Assembly (NCBI GenBank): GCA_002070475.1
Contig: MWDI01000057.1
Coordinates: 93,721 to 157,720 of the forward strand
Source: Firmicutes bacterium ADurb.Bin146
GTDB lineage: Bacteria > Bacillota > Clostridia > DUPQ01
DNA length: 64,000 bases
Reading direction: 5' to 3'
Shown here: piece by piece, positions 55,231 through 64,000 of the stretch
Layout of the letters: each line of letters opens with the position of its first letter
Position numbering within the stretch: position 1 is the first letter of the stretch
Program-made: the position numbers and the translations under genes
Notes under the pieces: generated by a model
Database searches by the model: none
Told to the model about the DNA's origin: nothing
The model's input: only the letters and a program-made list of their open reading frames with translations

Positions 55231-57858
55231 TTAGGCCTTAGGATTATTAATAACAGCCTGTGCTGCAGCAAGACGTGCTATTGGTACTCTAAATGGTGAA
55301 CATGATACATAGTTTAGCCCTGTAAGATAACAGAATTCTATGGTTGAAGGATCTCCTCCATGTTCTCCGCATATTCCAAGTTTCAAATCGCTCTTAGTTG
55401 ATCTTCCTAAATCTGCTGCTAACTTTACAAGCTTTCCTACGCCTTTTTGATCTAATCTGGCAAAAGGATCGGACTCGAGTATCTGATGTGAATAATATGC
55501 GCCAAGGAATTTACTTGCATCATCCCTGCTGTAACCGAATGTCATCTGTGTTAAGTCATTCGTGCCAAATGAGAAGAAATCAGCTTCTTTAGCTATCTCG
55601 TCTGCTAATAAAGCAGCTCTAGGTATCTCAATCATTGTACCAACAGTATACTTTAGGTTTACATTTGCGTCTTTGATGATTTTATCAGCTGTGCTTACAA
55701 CAAGTTTTTTAACAAATAATAACTCTTTAATTTCGGAAATTAAAGGAATCATAATTTCAGGTTCTACATGAATGCCTTCTTTATTAACTTTTATAGCAGC
55801 TTCAATAACTGCAGTTGTCTGCATAACAGCGATTTCAGGATATGTGACTGCGAGACGACATCCTCTATGACCCATCATAGGGTTTATTTCATGAAGATCG
55901 CTTATTTTAGTTTTAATTTCTGCTACATCCAACTTCATATCCTTAGCAAGTTCTTGTATTTCTTTTTCTTCCTGAGGGAGAAATTCATGTAATGGTGGAT
56001 CTAAGAATCTAATAGTTACCGGTCTGCCCTCCATAGCTGTGAATATTTTCTCAAAATCTCCTCTTTGCATTGGAAGTATCTTATCTAAAGCGGTTTGTCT
56101 TTGTTCTTTTGTTTCGGATAATATCATCTCTCTTACTATACGTATTCTATCTGCTTCAAAAAACATATGCTCTGTACGGCAAAGACCTATACCTTCAGCT
56201 CCAAATTTCACTGCTTGTTTTGCATCAGCAGGTGTATCAGCATTTGTTCTGACTTTCATAGTTCTGACTTCATCTGCCCAGCTCATGAAAGTTGCGAAAT
56301 CGCCTGTCATTTCTGGAGTTACCGTTGATATTCTTTCTCCATATATCATTCCAGTGCTTCCATCTAGTGAAATCCAGTCACCTTCTTTGAATGTTTTGCC
56401 AGCAAGATAGAATTCTTTTTTTTCTTCATTTATTTTTAATTCAGCACATCCAGATACACAGCATCTTCCCATTCCCCTTGCAACAACTGCTGCATGACTT
56501 GTCATTCCACCTCTTGCTGTAAGAATACCTTGTGAAATATTCATTCCTTCTATGTCTTCAGGTGAAGTTTCTAATCTTACGAGTATAACCATATTCTCAC
56601 CTTTTTTATGCATTTCTTTTGCATCTTCCGCTGAAAATACTACTCTTCCTGTACCAGCTCCTGGTGAAGCTGCAAGCCCTGTTCCTATAACTTTGGCTGT
56701 CTTAAGAGCCTTAGGATCAAACATTGGGTGTAAAAGAGCATCAAGCTGTTTAGGATCAACTTTAACTAATGCTTCTTCTTTTGTAAGGAGTCCTTCATTT
56801 ACGAGATCTACTGCAATCTTTAATGCAGCATGAGCTGTTCTTTTTCCATTTCTTGTTTGCAAAATGAATAGCTTGCCTTTTTCAATTGTAAATTCAATAT
56901 CTTGCATATCATGATAATGATTTTCAAGTTTAGAGGATAACTCCATAAACTGGTCATAAACTTCTTTATTGGTCTCTTCAAGATGATCAATGTGATATGG
57001 AGTTCTTACTCCAGCAACAACGTCTTCACCCTGTGCATTCATAAGATATTCACCCATAAGCTTTTTTTCACCGGTTGATGGATTTCTTGTAAACGCAACT
57101 CCTGTGCCTGAATCATCACCTAAATTTCCATATACCATTTCCTGTATGTTTACAGCTGTCCCCCAACTAGAAGGTATATCATTCATTCTTCTGTAATAAA
57201 TAGCTCTTTCATTGTTCCATGATCTGAAAACAGCTTTTATAGCTTCGAAAAGTTGTTCTTTAGGGTCTTGAGGAAATTCTTTACCAATCTCTTGTTTGTA
57301 CATTTCTTTAAATTTTTTAAGAACAAACTTCATGTCATCTGCAGATAAATCAGTATCATTCTTAACTTTTTTATTTTCTTTGATTTCATCAAGTATTCTT
57401 TCAAATTTAGATTTAGATAATCCTATAACAACATCTGAAAACATCATTACAAATCTTCTGTAACTATCATATGCGAATCTTGGATTGTTAGTAAGCTTAG
57501 CCAATCCTTCAACAACAATATCATTAAGCCCAAGATTTAAGACTGTATCCATCATGCCAGGCATAGATGCACGTGATCCAGACCTTACAGATACCAAGAA
57601 AGGATTTGTTGGATCACCTAATTTTTTTCCAACCGTTTTTTCAGTTACTTCGAGTGTCTTTAAAATTTCTTCTTCAATATCTTTACCAATCTGCTCGCCA
57701 TCTTCATAATATCTTAAGCATGCCTCTGTAGTAACAATAAATCCTCTTGGGACTGGCAATCCCAATGCTGTCATTTCTGCAAGATTTGCTCCCTTGCCGC
57801 CAAGAAGGTTTTTCATCTTGGCATTACCCTCATTAAAGAGATAAACGTATTTTGTCAT
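55231..57858 (-). CDS. ppdK: Pyruvate, phosphate dikinase
   Basis: PPDK interconverts pyruvate, ATP and phosphate with PEP, AMP and PPi, used in anaerobes for PPi-linked glycolysis. The product (875 residues from ATG 57858) has the nucleotide domain starting YVYLFNEGNAKMKNLLGGKGANLAEM (in part), the catalytic His in TARGGMTSHAAVVARGMG near 450, and the PEP domain with SFGTNDLTQMTFG and GICGEHGGDP. I use ATG 57858, five bases after GGAGG; a further ATG at 57870 overlaps the glyS stop. A strong terminator follows. Confidence 0.96.
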   Translation of the reverse strand: MTKYVYLFNEGNAKMKNLLGGKGANLAEMTALGLPVPRGFIVTTEACLRYYEDGEQIGKDIEEEILKTLEVTEKTVGKKLGDPTNPFLVSVRSGSRASMPGMMDTVLNLGLNDIVVEGLAKLTNNPRFAYDSYRRFVMMFSDVVIGLSKSKFERILDEIKENKKVKNDTDLSADDMKFVLKKFKEMYKQEIGKEFPQDPKEQLFEAIKAVFRSWNNERAIYYRRMNDIPSSWGTAVNIQEMVYGNLGDDSGTGVAFTRNPSTGEKKLMGEYLMNAQGEDVVAGVRTPYHIDHLEETNKEVYDQFMELSSKLENHYHDMQDIEFTIEKGKLFILQTRNGKRTAHAALKIAVDLVNEGLLTKEEALVKVDPKQLDALLHPMFDPKALKTAKVIGTGLAASPGAGTGRVVFSAEDAKEMHKKGENMVILVRLETSPEDIEGMNISQGILTARGGMTSHAAVVARGMGRCCVSGCAELKINEEKKEFYLAGKTFKEGDWISLDGSTGMIYGERISTVTPEMTGDFATFMSWADEVRTMKVRTNADTPADAKQAVKFGAEGIGLCRTEHMFFEADRIRIVREMILSETKEQRQTALDKILPMQRGDFEKIFTAMEGRPVTIRFLDPPLHEFLPQEEKEIQELAKDMKLDVAEIKTKISDLHEINPMMGHRGCRLAVTYPEIAVMQTTAVIEAAIKVNKEGIHVEPEIMIPLISEIKELLFVKKLVVSTADKIIKDANVNLKYTVGTMIEIPRAALLADEIAKEADFFSFGTNDLTQMTFGYSRDDASKFLGAYYSHQILESDPFARLDQKGVGKLVKLAADLGRSTKSDLKLGICGEHGGDPSTIEFCYLTGLNYVSCSPFRVPIARLAAAQAVINNPKA

Positions 57859-57869
57859 ATTACCCTCCA

Positions 57870-59261
57870 TTATATTTTTATATTTTCATCAAGAAAGGCC
57901 ATAATTGAATTAATGCTTATCCTATCTTGTTTCATACTATCTCTGTATCTTACTGTAACGCAATTATCACTTATTGAATCAAAATCATAGGTAAAACAAA
58001 AGGGTGTACCAATTTCATCTTGCCTTCTGTATCTTTTACCGATACTTTGAGTATCATCATATTCCGCATTCCATTTTTTTCGTATCATTTCAAAAACTTT
58101 TAATGCATCTTCTCCAAGCTTTTTCGATAAAGGAAGGACAGCTGCTTTAACAGGTGCTATGTATGGATGAAATCTTAAAACTGTTCTTAAATCATCATCT
58201 TGCAACTGTTCTTCATCATAAGCATCGGTAAGTAATGCAAGCAATAGCCTTTCTACTCCTACCGATGGTTCTATACAATAAGGTACATACTTTTCGTTTG
58301 TCATAGGGTCAAAATATGTAAGATCCTCATTTGAAAATTTTGCATGTTGTTTTAAATCATAGTCTGTCCTGTCCGCAATTCCCCAAAGCTCTCCCCATCC
58401 GAATGGAAACATGAATTCAAAATCAGTTGTAGCATTACTATAAAAAGAAAGTTCCTTTTCAGAATGATCCCTCATACGGATATTATCCTTTTTTATTCCA
58501 ATACTTAAAAGCCAGTTATAGCAGAAATTTCTCCAGTATTCAAACCATTTAATATCAGTACCAGGTTCACAGAAAAATTCTAATTCCATTTGTTCGAACT
58601 CTCTTGTTCTAAAAATGAAATTACCAGGTGTAATTTCGTTTCTGAAACTCTTTCCAATCTGTCCAATTCCAAAAGGTATCTTTTTTCTTGTAGTTCTTTG
58701 TACATTCTTAAAATTCACAAAAATGCCTTGCGCAGTCTCAGGTCTTAGATAAATCTGAGCAGCTGTGTCCTCGTTAACACCTTGATATGTTTTAAACATG
58801 CAATTAAATTGCTTTACATCAGTGAAATCGTGTTTACCGCAATTGGGACAAGGAATTTGTTTTTCTTTTATGTATGCCATTAAAGCTGCGTTGTCAAATC
58901 CTTCTATAATCATATTTATATTATTTGACTCATTAAAATTTCTTATAAGATCATCAGCTCTATGTCTTGTTTTACAATTTTTACAGTCTGTAAGAGGATC
59001 CACAAATGATCCAACATGTCCTGAAGCAACCCAAACATTAGGGTTCATAAGTATAGCGCAATCAATACCTACATTATATTCATTATCTTTTATGAACTTT
59101 TGCCACCAAGCGCTTTTTATATTATTCTTCAGTTCTACTCCTAATGGGCCATAATCCCAAGCATTTGCTAGACCGTCATAAATTTCAGAACCTGGGTATA
59201 CGAAACCTCTCCTTTTTGCCAAGGAAACCAGTTTGTCCATAGTTACCTGATCCCTATTCAT
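57870..59261 (-). CDS. Glycyl-tRNA synthetase, homodimeric type
   Basis: This class II synthetase charges tRNA-Gly. The 463-residue chain is the eukaryote-like homodimeric form: [23 protein letters not shown] (in part) near the N-terminus, a CxxC pair in CKNCKT, motif 2 region [14 protein letters not shown], the motif 3 region [12 protein letters not shown] near 333 and the C-terminal anticodon domain with [11 protein letters not shown]. Its end overlaps ppdK start region and its ATG overlaps the rpoZ stop by one base (TAATG), so it is translationally linked. A start at Met8 is possible. Confidence 0.96.
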   Translation of the reverse strand: MNRDQVTMDKLVSLAKRRGFVYPGSEIYDGLANAWDYGPLGVELKNNIKSAWWQKFIKDNEYNVGIDCAILMNPNVWVASGHVGSFVDPLTDCKNCKTRHRADDLIRNFNESNNINMIIEGFDNAALMAYIKEKQIPCPNCGKHDFTDVKQFNCMFKTYQGVNEDTAAQIYLRPETAQGIFVNFKNVQRTTRKKIPFGIGQIGKSFRNEITPGNFIFRTREFEQMELEFFCEPGTDIKWFEYWRNFCYNWLLSIGIKKDNIRMRDHSEKELSFYSNATTDFEFMFPFGWGELWGIADRTDYDLKQHAKFSNEDLTYFDPMTNEKYVPYCIEPSVGVERLLLALLTDAYDEEQLQDDDLRTVLRFHPYIAPVKAAVLPLSKKLGEDALKVFEMIRKKWNAEYDDTQSIGKRYRRQDEIGTPFCFTYDFDSISDNCVTVRYRDSMKQDRISINSIMAFLDENIKI

Positions 59262-59506
59262 TAATTATTCTCGCTTTCTAAATTTTCATTCTTTTGCATA
59301 TCTTTAACATCAGGTTCAGCAATTACCCTCACTTCTCCGCTATTTATTTCCATTGCTGCAATTGTAAGAGGATTTCTCTCAGTAGTATTAATCCTTATTT
59401 TAGCTCCTGCTGCTATGTCTCTCGATCTTTTTGCTATCGCATTAACGATTACAAATCTTACAGGTATCTTCTTTTCCAATTCTTCGACTGATGGTTTATT
59501 AATCAT
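59261..59506 (-). CDS. rpoZ: RNA polymerase omega subunit
   Basis: Omega helps beta' folding and RNA polymerase assembly. The 81-residue product starts [14 protein letters not shown] and has [15 protein letters not shown], the conserved helix that binds beta', followed by [18 protein letters not shown] short acidic tail follows. In most Firmicutes rpoZ follows remA-gmk; here gmk is absent and rpoZ starts 30 bp after remA. AAGGAG precedes the ATG. Confidence 0.94.
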   Translation of the reverse strand: MINKPSVEELEKKIPVRFVIVNAIAKRSRDIAAGAKIRINTTERNPLTIAAMEINSGEVRVIAEPDVKDMQKNENLESENN

Positions 59507-59536
59507 GTTTAAGTTTCTCCTTATAATAAATATATT

Positions 59537-59806
59537 CTAGTTCGATTCTTCAGAAAGATCATCTGGAACAACTTTGCCGCTAAGGCGTCTTTCCAAAGTT
59601 TCAGGCTGAAGAGGTGATAAAATTATGTGCTCGCTGTCTGTTATAATTACAGCTCTTGTCCTTCTTCCGTATGTCGCATCAATCAACACAGATGTGTCTC
59701 TTGCTTCTTGTATTATTCTTTTAACAGGTGCTGATTCAGGACTTAAAACAGCAACTATTCTCTCTATCGAAACCATATTACCAAATCCGATATTTAAAAA
59801 TTTCAT
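59537..59806 (-). CDS. remA: RemA-family (DUF370) regulator
   Basis: An 89-residue DUF370 protein. It has the family's [21 protein letters not shown] (in part) start, [12 protein letters not shown], the [23 protein letters not shown] core in pieces, and the QPETLERRL end. RemA binds DNA as a ring and activates matrix and osmoprotection genes in Bacillus subtilis; its targets here are unknown. It sits between yicC (2 bp gap) and rpoZ, the conserved place for this gene. Confidence 0.95.
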   Translation of the reverse strand: MKFLNIGFGNMVSIERIVAVLSPESAPVKRIIQEARDTSVLIDATYGRRTRAVIITDSEHIILSPLQPETLERRLSGKVVPDDLSEESN

Positions 59807-59808
59807 TT

Positions 59809-60684
59809 TTATTCCAGATTCTGTATCTGCTCCCTTATTTTTTCTAAGAGATATTTCATCTCTAATGTATTATTGGTCACATCCAAATTATTTGCCTTAG
59901 ATGCAATTGTATTAGTTTCTCTTAGCATTTCCTGTAAAATAAAATCAAGTTTTTTCCCAGAAGATTCTTTACCTAGATTTGCTGAAAATTGTTTTATATG
60001 GCTTTTTAATCTCGTTATTTCCTCATCTATGCATGCTCTATCAGCAAAAAAAGCTACCTCTTGAGCTATTCTTATTTCATCAGTTTTAACATCTTCTAAT
60101 AGTTCGGTAATCCTCTTTTCCAGTTTCTGTTTATATTGAATTGGTAGATCTGAAGATATTTTCTCAATATTAGAGACATAATTCTCAAATTCAATAATCT
60201 TTAGTGAACAGTCTTTACACAGTTCATCACCTTCTTTTTTCTTTGCATCAAGTATGTTGTCAATAGCAATATTAAAGGCTTCTAATATGCATTCTGTAAG
60301 TTTATCAAAATCCTCATCACTTTCTGAAACATTGATTACTCCTTGGAATGATGCAATTTGGATAGGAGTTATACTTGAAAGAAGTTTATATCTTTTTTTA
60401 ATTGATTTTAAAAATCCAAAATATGCATCTGCAGCTTTCTCGTCAAATTTTATATCCATAAAATCAGCATTTAGATTGTAAACAGTAACATAACAGTCAA
60501 TTTTTCCTCTGGTTATTCTAGTTCTTATGAGATTTCGTACCTTTTCTTCAGCAAAGGAGATGCTTTTCGGTAATTTTAATGATAAATCAAGAAATTTACT
60601 GTTTACACTCTTGATTTCAATCCTCATTGATATTAATTCATTTTCATACAGGCTTTTTCCATAACCTGTCATGCTATATGCCAT
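59809..60684 (-). CDS. YicC family endoribonuclease
   Basis: A 291-residue YicC-family protein, shown in other bacteria to be an endoribonuclease. It begins with the typical [11 protein letters not shown] and has [22 protein letters not shown] (in part), [16 protein letters not shown], and the C-terminal DUF1732 part with [34 protein letters not shown] (in part) and [15 protein letters not shown]. The start at 60684 has AGGAAG seven bases upstream; in-frame Met codons further up lack one. It leads the yicC-remA-rpoZ-glyS-ppdK operon. Confidence 0.94.
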   Translation of the reverse strand: MAYSMTGYGKSLYENELISMRIEIKSVNSKFLDLSLKLPKSISFAEEKVRNLIRTRITRGKIDCYVTVYNLNADFMDIKFDEKAADAYFGFLKSIKKRYKLLSSITPIQIASFQGVINVSESDEDFDKLTECILEAFNIAIDNILDAKKKEGDELCKDCSLKIIEFENYVSNIEKISSDLPIQYKQKLEKRITELLEDVKTDEIRIAQEVAFFADRACIDEEITRLKSHIKQFSANLGKESSGKKLDFILQEMLRETNTIASKANNLDVTNNTLEMKYLLEKIREQIQNLE

Positions 60685-60712
60685 AGTCATACTTCCTACA
60701 TTAATCTGAAAT

Positions 60713-60741
60713 ATTATAACATACAAGATAAACATATGCAA
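60713..60741 (-). promoter_or_regulatory. Promoter of the yicC operon
   Basis: Minus-strand TTGCAT (60741-60736) and perfect TATAAT (60718-60713) are separated by 17 bp. A 9-bp inverted repeat with one G-T pair, ATGTAATCA and TGATTGCAT, overlaps the -35. Confidence 0.7.
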
Positions 60742-60785
60742 TCATTTTTGATTACATGCGTATTATGAGATAAAACGAATACTTT

Positions 60786-61889
60786 TTATTTATCTAGGTT
60801 TATTATCTCGTATTCAAGATTTCCTAAACCTATTTTACTTGCATATTCCAAGCTGTGCATCCAGTTCGTTTTTGGATTCACTGTTGTTATGTAATCTATC
60901 TTCTTATTATTTCTATCAAGCAGGCTTCCTTGAATTATCCTACCCCTATTAACCGAATCAGCACAAGCTTTATCAAGTGCGACCGGATCAGCAGATGCGA
61001 ATATTCCAATATCGTCAACGATAGGTAAATCATTAAAATTATGACAATCGCAATATGGAGAAATATCCATAACAAATGAAATATGAAAATGCAGTTTGTT
61101 TTTTAGCACTGCATATGTGTATTCAGCAATTTTTTCACTTAATATCTCATTTGTTTCATCATTAGCAGCACTTATTGCATCAAAAAGACAAGAACCAATA
61201 CATCTTCCGCATCCTGCACAAAGAGACTGGTCAATATATGCTTTGCCATCAATCTCATATATTGCATTTTGTGCACAACTTTTAAAACAGGTCAAACAGC
61301 CTCTGCATTTACTTTCAATTACTATTGGCTTACCTGCTGAATGCATTTCCATCTTGCCTGCTCTAGAACCACATCCCATACCAATATTTTTTATAGCTCC
61401 TCCAATACCTGTAGCAACATGTCCTTTAAAATGATTAAGAGAAATAATTATATCAGAATCAGCAATAGCATGGCCTATCTTTGCTTCTTTGACATGTTTC
61501 ATATCAATTTTGATTAATGTCTCATCAGTACCCTTAAGCCCATCTCCAATAATTACGTTACATCCTGTGACAAATGGATTGAAACCATTCTGATACGCAG
61601 TATCAAGATGCTCTAAAGCGTTTTTTCTTTTCCCCGGGTACAGTGTATTACAGTCAGTCAGAAATGGCCTTCCCTTCTGCTTTTTTACATGATCACATAA
61701 TACTTTCGCATAATTAGGTCTTATATATGCTAAATTTCCAGGTTCACCGAAATGAACTTTTATGGCAGTGAATTTGTTTTCAAATGAAATATTATCAATT
61801 CCTGCTTTAATGATTAATTTCTCAAATTTGGTGAGAAGATTTTGTCCATGACCTGTATTCATATTAGTAAAATATACTTTTGATGCCAT
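60786..61889 (-). CDS. DUF362 protein with two 4Fe-4S clusters
   Basis: A 367-residue DUF362 protein. The first 185 residues are the DUF362 fold with KVHFGEPGN, DCNTLYPGKRKN, GDGLKGTDE and LNHFKGHVATGIGGAIKNIGMG (in part). A bacterial ferredoxin pair follows: C195-x2-C198-x2-C201-x3-C205 and C224-x2-C227-x2-C230-x3-C234, each binding a 4Fe-4S cluster. The C-terminus has DISPYCDCHNF. Family members are thought to have redox roles, but no reaction is known. GGAGGT lies three to four bases before ATG 61889, and a good promoter lies at 61913-61941. Confidence 0.9.
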   Translation of the reverse strand: MASKVYFTNMNTGHGQNLLTKFEKLIIKAGIDNISFENKFTAIKVHFGEPGNLAYIRPNYAKVLCDHVKKQKGRPFLTDCNTLYPGKRKNALEHLDTAYQNGFNPFVTGCNVIIGDGLKGTDETLIKIDMKHVKEAKIGHAIADSDIIISLNHFKGHVATGIGGAIKNIGMGCGSRAGKMEMHSAGKPIVIESKCRGCLTCFKSCAQNAIYEIDGKAYIDQSLCAGCGRCIGSCLFDAISAANDETNEILSEKIAEYTYAVLKNKLHFHISFVMDISPYCDCHNFNDLPIVDDIGIFASADPVALDKACADSVNRGRIIQGSLLDRNNKKIDYITTVNPKTNWMHSLEYASKIGLGNLEYEIINLDK

Positions 61890-61912
61890 TGTACCTCCTA
61901 TTTCATCTTATT

Positions 61913-61941
61913 ATTATAACATTTCACAAGTTAAAACTCAA
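61913..61941 (-). promoter_or_regulatory. Promoter of the DUF362 gene
   Basis: Minus-strand TTGAGT (61941-61936) and TATAAT (61918-61913) with a 17-bp spacer are placed 24 bp before the gene start. Confidence 0.55.
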
Positions 61942-62074
61942 ATCTTATAAATTTTGAAACAGGCAAGTTATGATGACATAACAGAACATTAAGTTGAGAT
62001 ATTTAATAACTTTTTTGCATATTATAGATAATACATCAACTCTATGGTATATTGGTAATACAAGGTAAACCATT

Positions 62075-63373
62075 ATGGATTTCATTGAAAAACGACTTTT
62101 AGATTATGGAGTACAAATACCAAAATTTTTAATTCCGGAAAATCCAGTTGACCACATTTTATGGCCATCATTCCCGTGTATAAATGAAAATATGAATGAA
62201 TCCTTAATAGATCCTCTGAATATCGGATATCTTATGAATTCTAGTAACTACATCCCAGATTTCAAAAAAGATGAAAGCAAGAGTTCAAAAAACAAGTATA
62301 ACAAGTTGTATAAAAATATGAAAAGATCACTGCGTTCAGGTTTTTTATCTGAACATGAAGGCTTTGTATTAACAAAACATATTTATAAAACCGGAATAGA
62401 AAGATATGGATTACTCATTCTTTTAGATTACGAGAAATATGAGGTTATAAATCCTTTAATAGGAATATCAAAACAATATGATAATCAAATTACCTCAGAA
62501 TATGTTAAATTCCTCTCAAAAGCAGTTTTTGATATGCCATATGCACAAGCTCTTATTGATGATGAAGATGAAATTCTTATAGAACCGCTCATCGCAAGTC
62601 TTTTTAATTTTAAGCTTATATTTTCATTTAATCATCCAATATTCGGTACTTATGAAGGATATCTTATAACTACTCCTCAACACTATACTCTTATTAGTAA
62701 TGCTTTAACGAAAATAAAATCAAACATTACCCAAAATAATAAACATCTTTTTTTAATTCATGAAGGAGTCGAATCCTTTGAAAGCGGCAAAATTCATTGG
62801 GAAAATTTAAAAAACAAATATGGCAGCAGTCTTTATATGCTTAATCCTGCACGTTTTCAGCTGGTTGAATTATTCAATATTTATAATCCTGCTATTGAGC
62901 TTATTCCATGCAATATACTGATTAACAATGTCTCTTATGATGAACTGATTTCAAAATTCCGTTTAACAGACAAGATAAAAGTAGAAATTTGTCCTTCTAT
63001 TAGAGATTTACATGAAGCTATACTAAAGCGTTTCAATAAATATGGTTCAATCTGTTATGGACTTATTTATGACGATATTTCTTATATTGTAACATTTCGG
63101 CAGCCGGAATCAGATATTGGGATATTGAATATAAATGATGTAATAAATGATTATATTAATGACAAAAATCATGAAATATCTTTTTATGTAACTATATCTG
63201 AACTATTGATAAAGTATTCTGAAGGTAAGAATACAGCTATACTCCTTCCTCCATTTAATAAACATACTTTTTTTACAAATATTTTTAAGTCAGGACCTCT
63301 TAATAAATATGCATATTGTCATGATATTCCTGCAAACCGAAAATTCTTATTTGAAGCAAGAAATCTTGAATAA
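62075..63373 (+). CDS. Diverged DUF1015 family protein
   Basis: A 432-residue protein related to DUF1015. Clear family traits are SEHEGFVLTKHIYKTGIERYGLLILLDYE (93-121, in part), NPARFQLVELFNIYNPAIEL (257-276) and the C-terminal LLPPFNKHTFF with IFKSGPLNKYAYCHDIPANRKFLFEARNLE in part. The usual GDGNHSLATAK motif is replaced by HEGVESFESGK (229-239), and the N-terminal PYDV region is not seen. So this copy may have lost the ancestral activity. Weak AAGGT precedes ATG 62075. Its stop codon abuts the right end of the IS605-type remnant. Confidence 0.82.
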   Translation: MDFIEKRLLDYGVQIPKFLIPENPVDHILWPSFPCINENMNESLIDPLNIGYLMNSSNYIPDFKKDESKSSKNKYNKLYKNMKRSLRSGFLSEHEGFVLTKHIYKTGIERYGLLILLDYEKYEVINPLIGISKQYDNQITSEYVKFLSKAVFDMPYAQALIDDEDEILIEPLIASLFNFKLIFSFNHPIFGTYEGYLITTPQHYTLISNALTKIKSNITQNNKHLFLIHEGVESFESGKIHWENLKNKYGSSLYMLNPARFQLVELFNIYNPAIELIPCNILINNVSYDELISKFRLTDKIKVEICPSIRDLHEAILKRFNKYGSICYGLIYDDISYIVTFRQPESDIGILNINDVINDYINDKNHEISFYVTISELLIKYSEGKNTAILLPPFNKHTFFTNIFKSGPLNKYAYCHDIPANRKFLFEARNLE

Positions 63374-63477
63374 GTGAACTACATCGGCAATTGAATTACC
63401 GAGTACCAAGTGCGCGCGGCTTATGCCGCGTAGGTCTTGTGGTGCGTCCATGACACCCTTACTGCTATCCTTTCGGA
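63374..63477 (-). ncRNA. Probable omega-RNA scaffold and right end of the IS605-type element
   Basis: Downstream of tnpB on the minus strand are two stems: CGCGGC/GCCGCG with a TTAT-type loop (63415-63430) and a terminal TCGGTAAT/ATTGCCGA stem (63384-63402, one G-U pair). The element then ends in GTAGTTCAC. This is the layout of TnpB omega RNAs, whose 3' guide is copied from the DNA that flanks the right end. Family assignment is inference from position and structure. Confidence 0.6.
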
Positions 63478-64000
63478 TTACACAGCTACTTTTACATTGT
63501 TACTTTTTTTAAGTCCAGAAACAGGCATATACATACTGTTGCCAGAAATAGCAGCATCTGCGACCTCATAGACAACGATAACCCTTGCTTCTCCATCTGC
63601 CGGCGGATACACATGGATCTGCTTTATGGCATCAGTATCTTGAAAAATCCTGTTTTTCAAGTAAAGATTGCTGCTACTGATGCCATACGCGGACAGCATA
63701 TATTCCTTATGGGATTTCGGAAGTGTAAGGCGTATCAGATCTGTCCCCTGCTTATGCATGATCCCGTTCTGCATATAGGAGATACGGATACCTGTCTTCT
63801 TGTATCTTGGCGGTTGCGGATTATCTATCCCTCCTTTCTTCAGAAGCATATAGAATGATTTCCATGATTTGTCCAGAAGCTTGCAGACCTCCTGTGCTGT
63901 CTATGAAGGCAGCGACTTATACCACATGTCATCTTTGTGTGCGGCTTTTTGATAATACCAGTCAGGATACTTGCAAAACCCCAGTTCCTTGTAGTTATGC
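63478..64000 (-). pseudogene. tnpB (RNA-guided nuclease, OrfB) remnant, internally deleted
   Basis: The minus-strand frame running in from the right edge encodes TnpB N-terminal sequence: PDWYYQKAAHKDDMWYKSLPS, a TAG stop at 63903-63901 where relatives usually have Gln, then TAQEVCKLLDKSWKSFYMLL and KPPRYK-like PQPPRYKKTG. After VIVVYEVADAAISGNSMYM the frame jumps to PVSGLKKSNNVKVAV and stops. The RuvC nuclease motifs and the zinc ribbon that should lie between are missing. So the gene is dead from both a nonsense change and a deletion of most of the protein. Codon use and GC differ from the neighbouring genes. Confidence 0.8.

Larger units (their letters stand above)
63374..64000 (-). mobile_element. 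IS605-family element remnant, right end
   Basis: GC content rises sharply (to roughly 45-50% by eye) from base 63374, just after the DUF1015 stop. The region holds a broken tnpB on the minus strand and, past its stop, palindromic right-end DNA. The element is read from right to left, so its right end is at 63374 and its left end lies outside the window. No tnpA is seen. Insertion seems to have spared the host gene, because its stop codon is intact. Confidence 0.75.

Noticed and set aside
63613..63858. Plus-strand open frame inside the element
   Set aside because: It lies opposite the tnpB remnant; its composition follows the antisense of that coding sequence and it has no ribosome site.

Overview
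The window looks like a chromosomal segment of a low-GC Gram-positive anaerobe, most likely a member of the Clostridia. Base composition is about 30-33% GC by eye. Supporting signs are strong AGGAGG-type ribosome binding sites with several TTG starts, a RemA regulator, a LytR-CpsA-Psr envelope protein, a rhodanese-less ThiI paired with its own cysteine desulfurase, pyruvate phosphate dikinase with malic enzyme, and the DUF5685/DnaJ pair. Genus and species cannot be read from this sequence alone. Nearly all of it is dense housekeeping DNA. The only clear foreign DNA is an IS605-type remnant at the right edge.

Layout. 1-9.1 kb (+): the ylxM-ffh-rpsP-khpA-rimM-trmD block for protein targeting, ribosome assembly and tRNA modification, then glyA, rarA, a small membrane protein, an iscS-type desulfurase with an iscU-type scaffold, and an M18 aminopeptidase ending at a terminator. 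9.1-13.5 kb (-): an unrecognised nuclease-like protein behind an LCP protein, and gltX with an overlapping tyrosine recombinase. 13.6-15.8 kb (+): a RACo-like ferredoxin/ASKHA ATPase and 5-formyl-THF cyclo-ligase. 15.8-18.1 kb (-): a membrane protein and a phosphohexomutase. 18.2-33.1 kb (+): malic enzyme-nadK-argR-recN, two tRNAs with their own promoter, a beta-CASP RNase-desulfurase-thiI-lepB operon, rplS with a structured leader, rbgA-rnhB, an aminotransferase, purB and a GntR regulator. A gene-free stretch of 745 bp follows.

33.9-52.8 kb (-): mgtE, behind a leader that can fold in mutually exclusive ways, with a downstream dehydrogenase. Then a long gene string from rph through rdgB, dnaE, pfkA, pgsA, DUF5685, DnaJ, a membrane protein and a sugar isomerase to mutS2, and two cell-wall amidases. 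52.9-61.9 kb: a YkgJ-type cysteine-cluster protein (+), then on the minus strand tRNA-Gln, a glycosidase-like beta-propeller protein, and the yicC-remA-rpoZ-glyS-ppdK operon, which lacks the usual gmk, plus a DUF362 ferredoxin-like protein. 62.1-64 kb: a diverged DUF1015 protein (+) abutting an internally deleted, nonsense-mutated tnpB whose omega-RNA/right end survives.

I did not find an obvious new multi-gene defence or biosynthetic system. The most interesting leads are the mgtE leader, whose three stems can exchange so as to hide or free the ribosome binding site; the tnpB remnant; the CoiA-like nuclease candidate; the repeat-bearing gene-free gap; and the diverged DUF1015 protein. Promoters, structures and operons are read by eye and were not computed.
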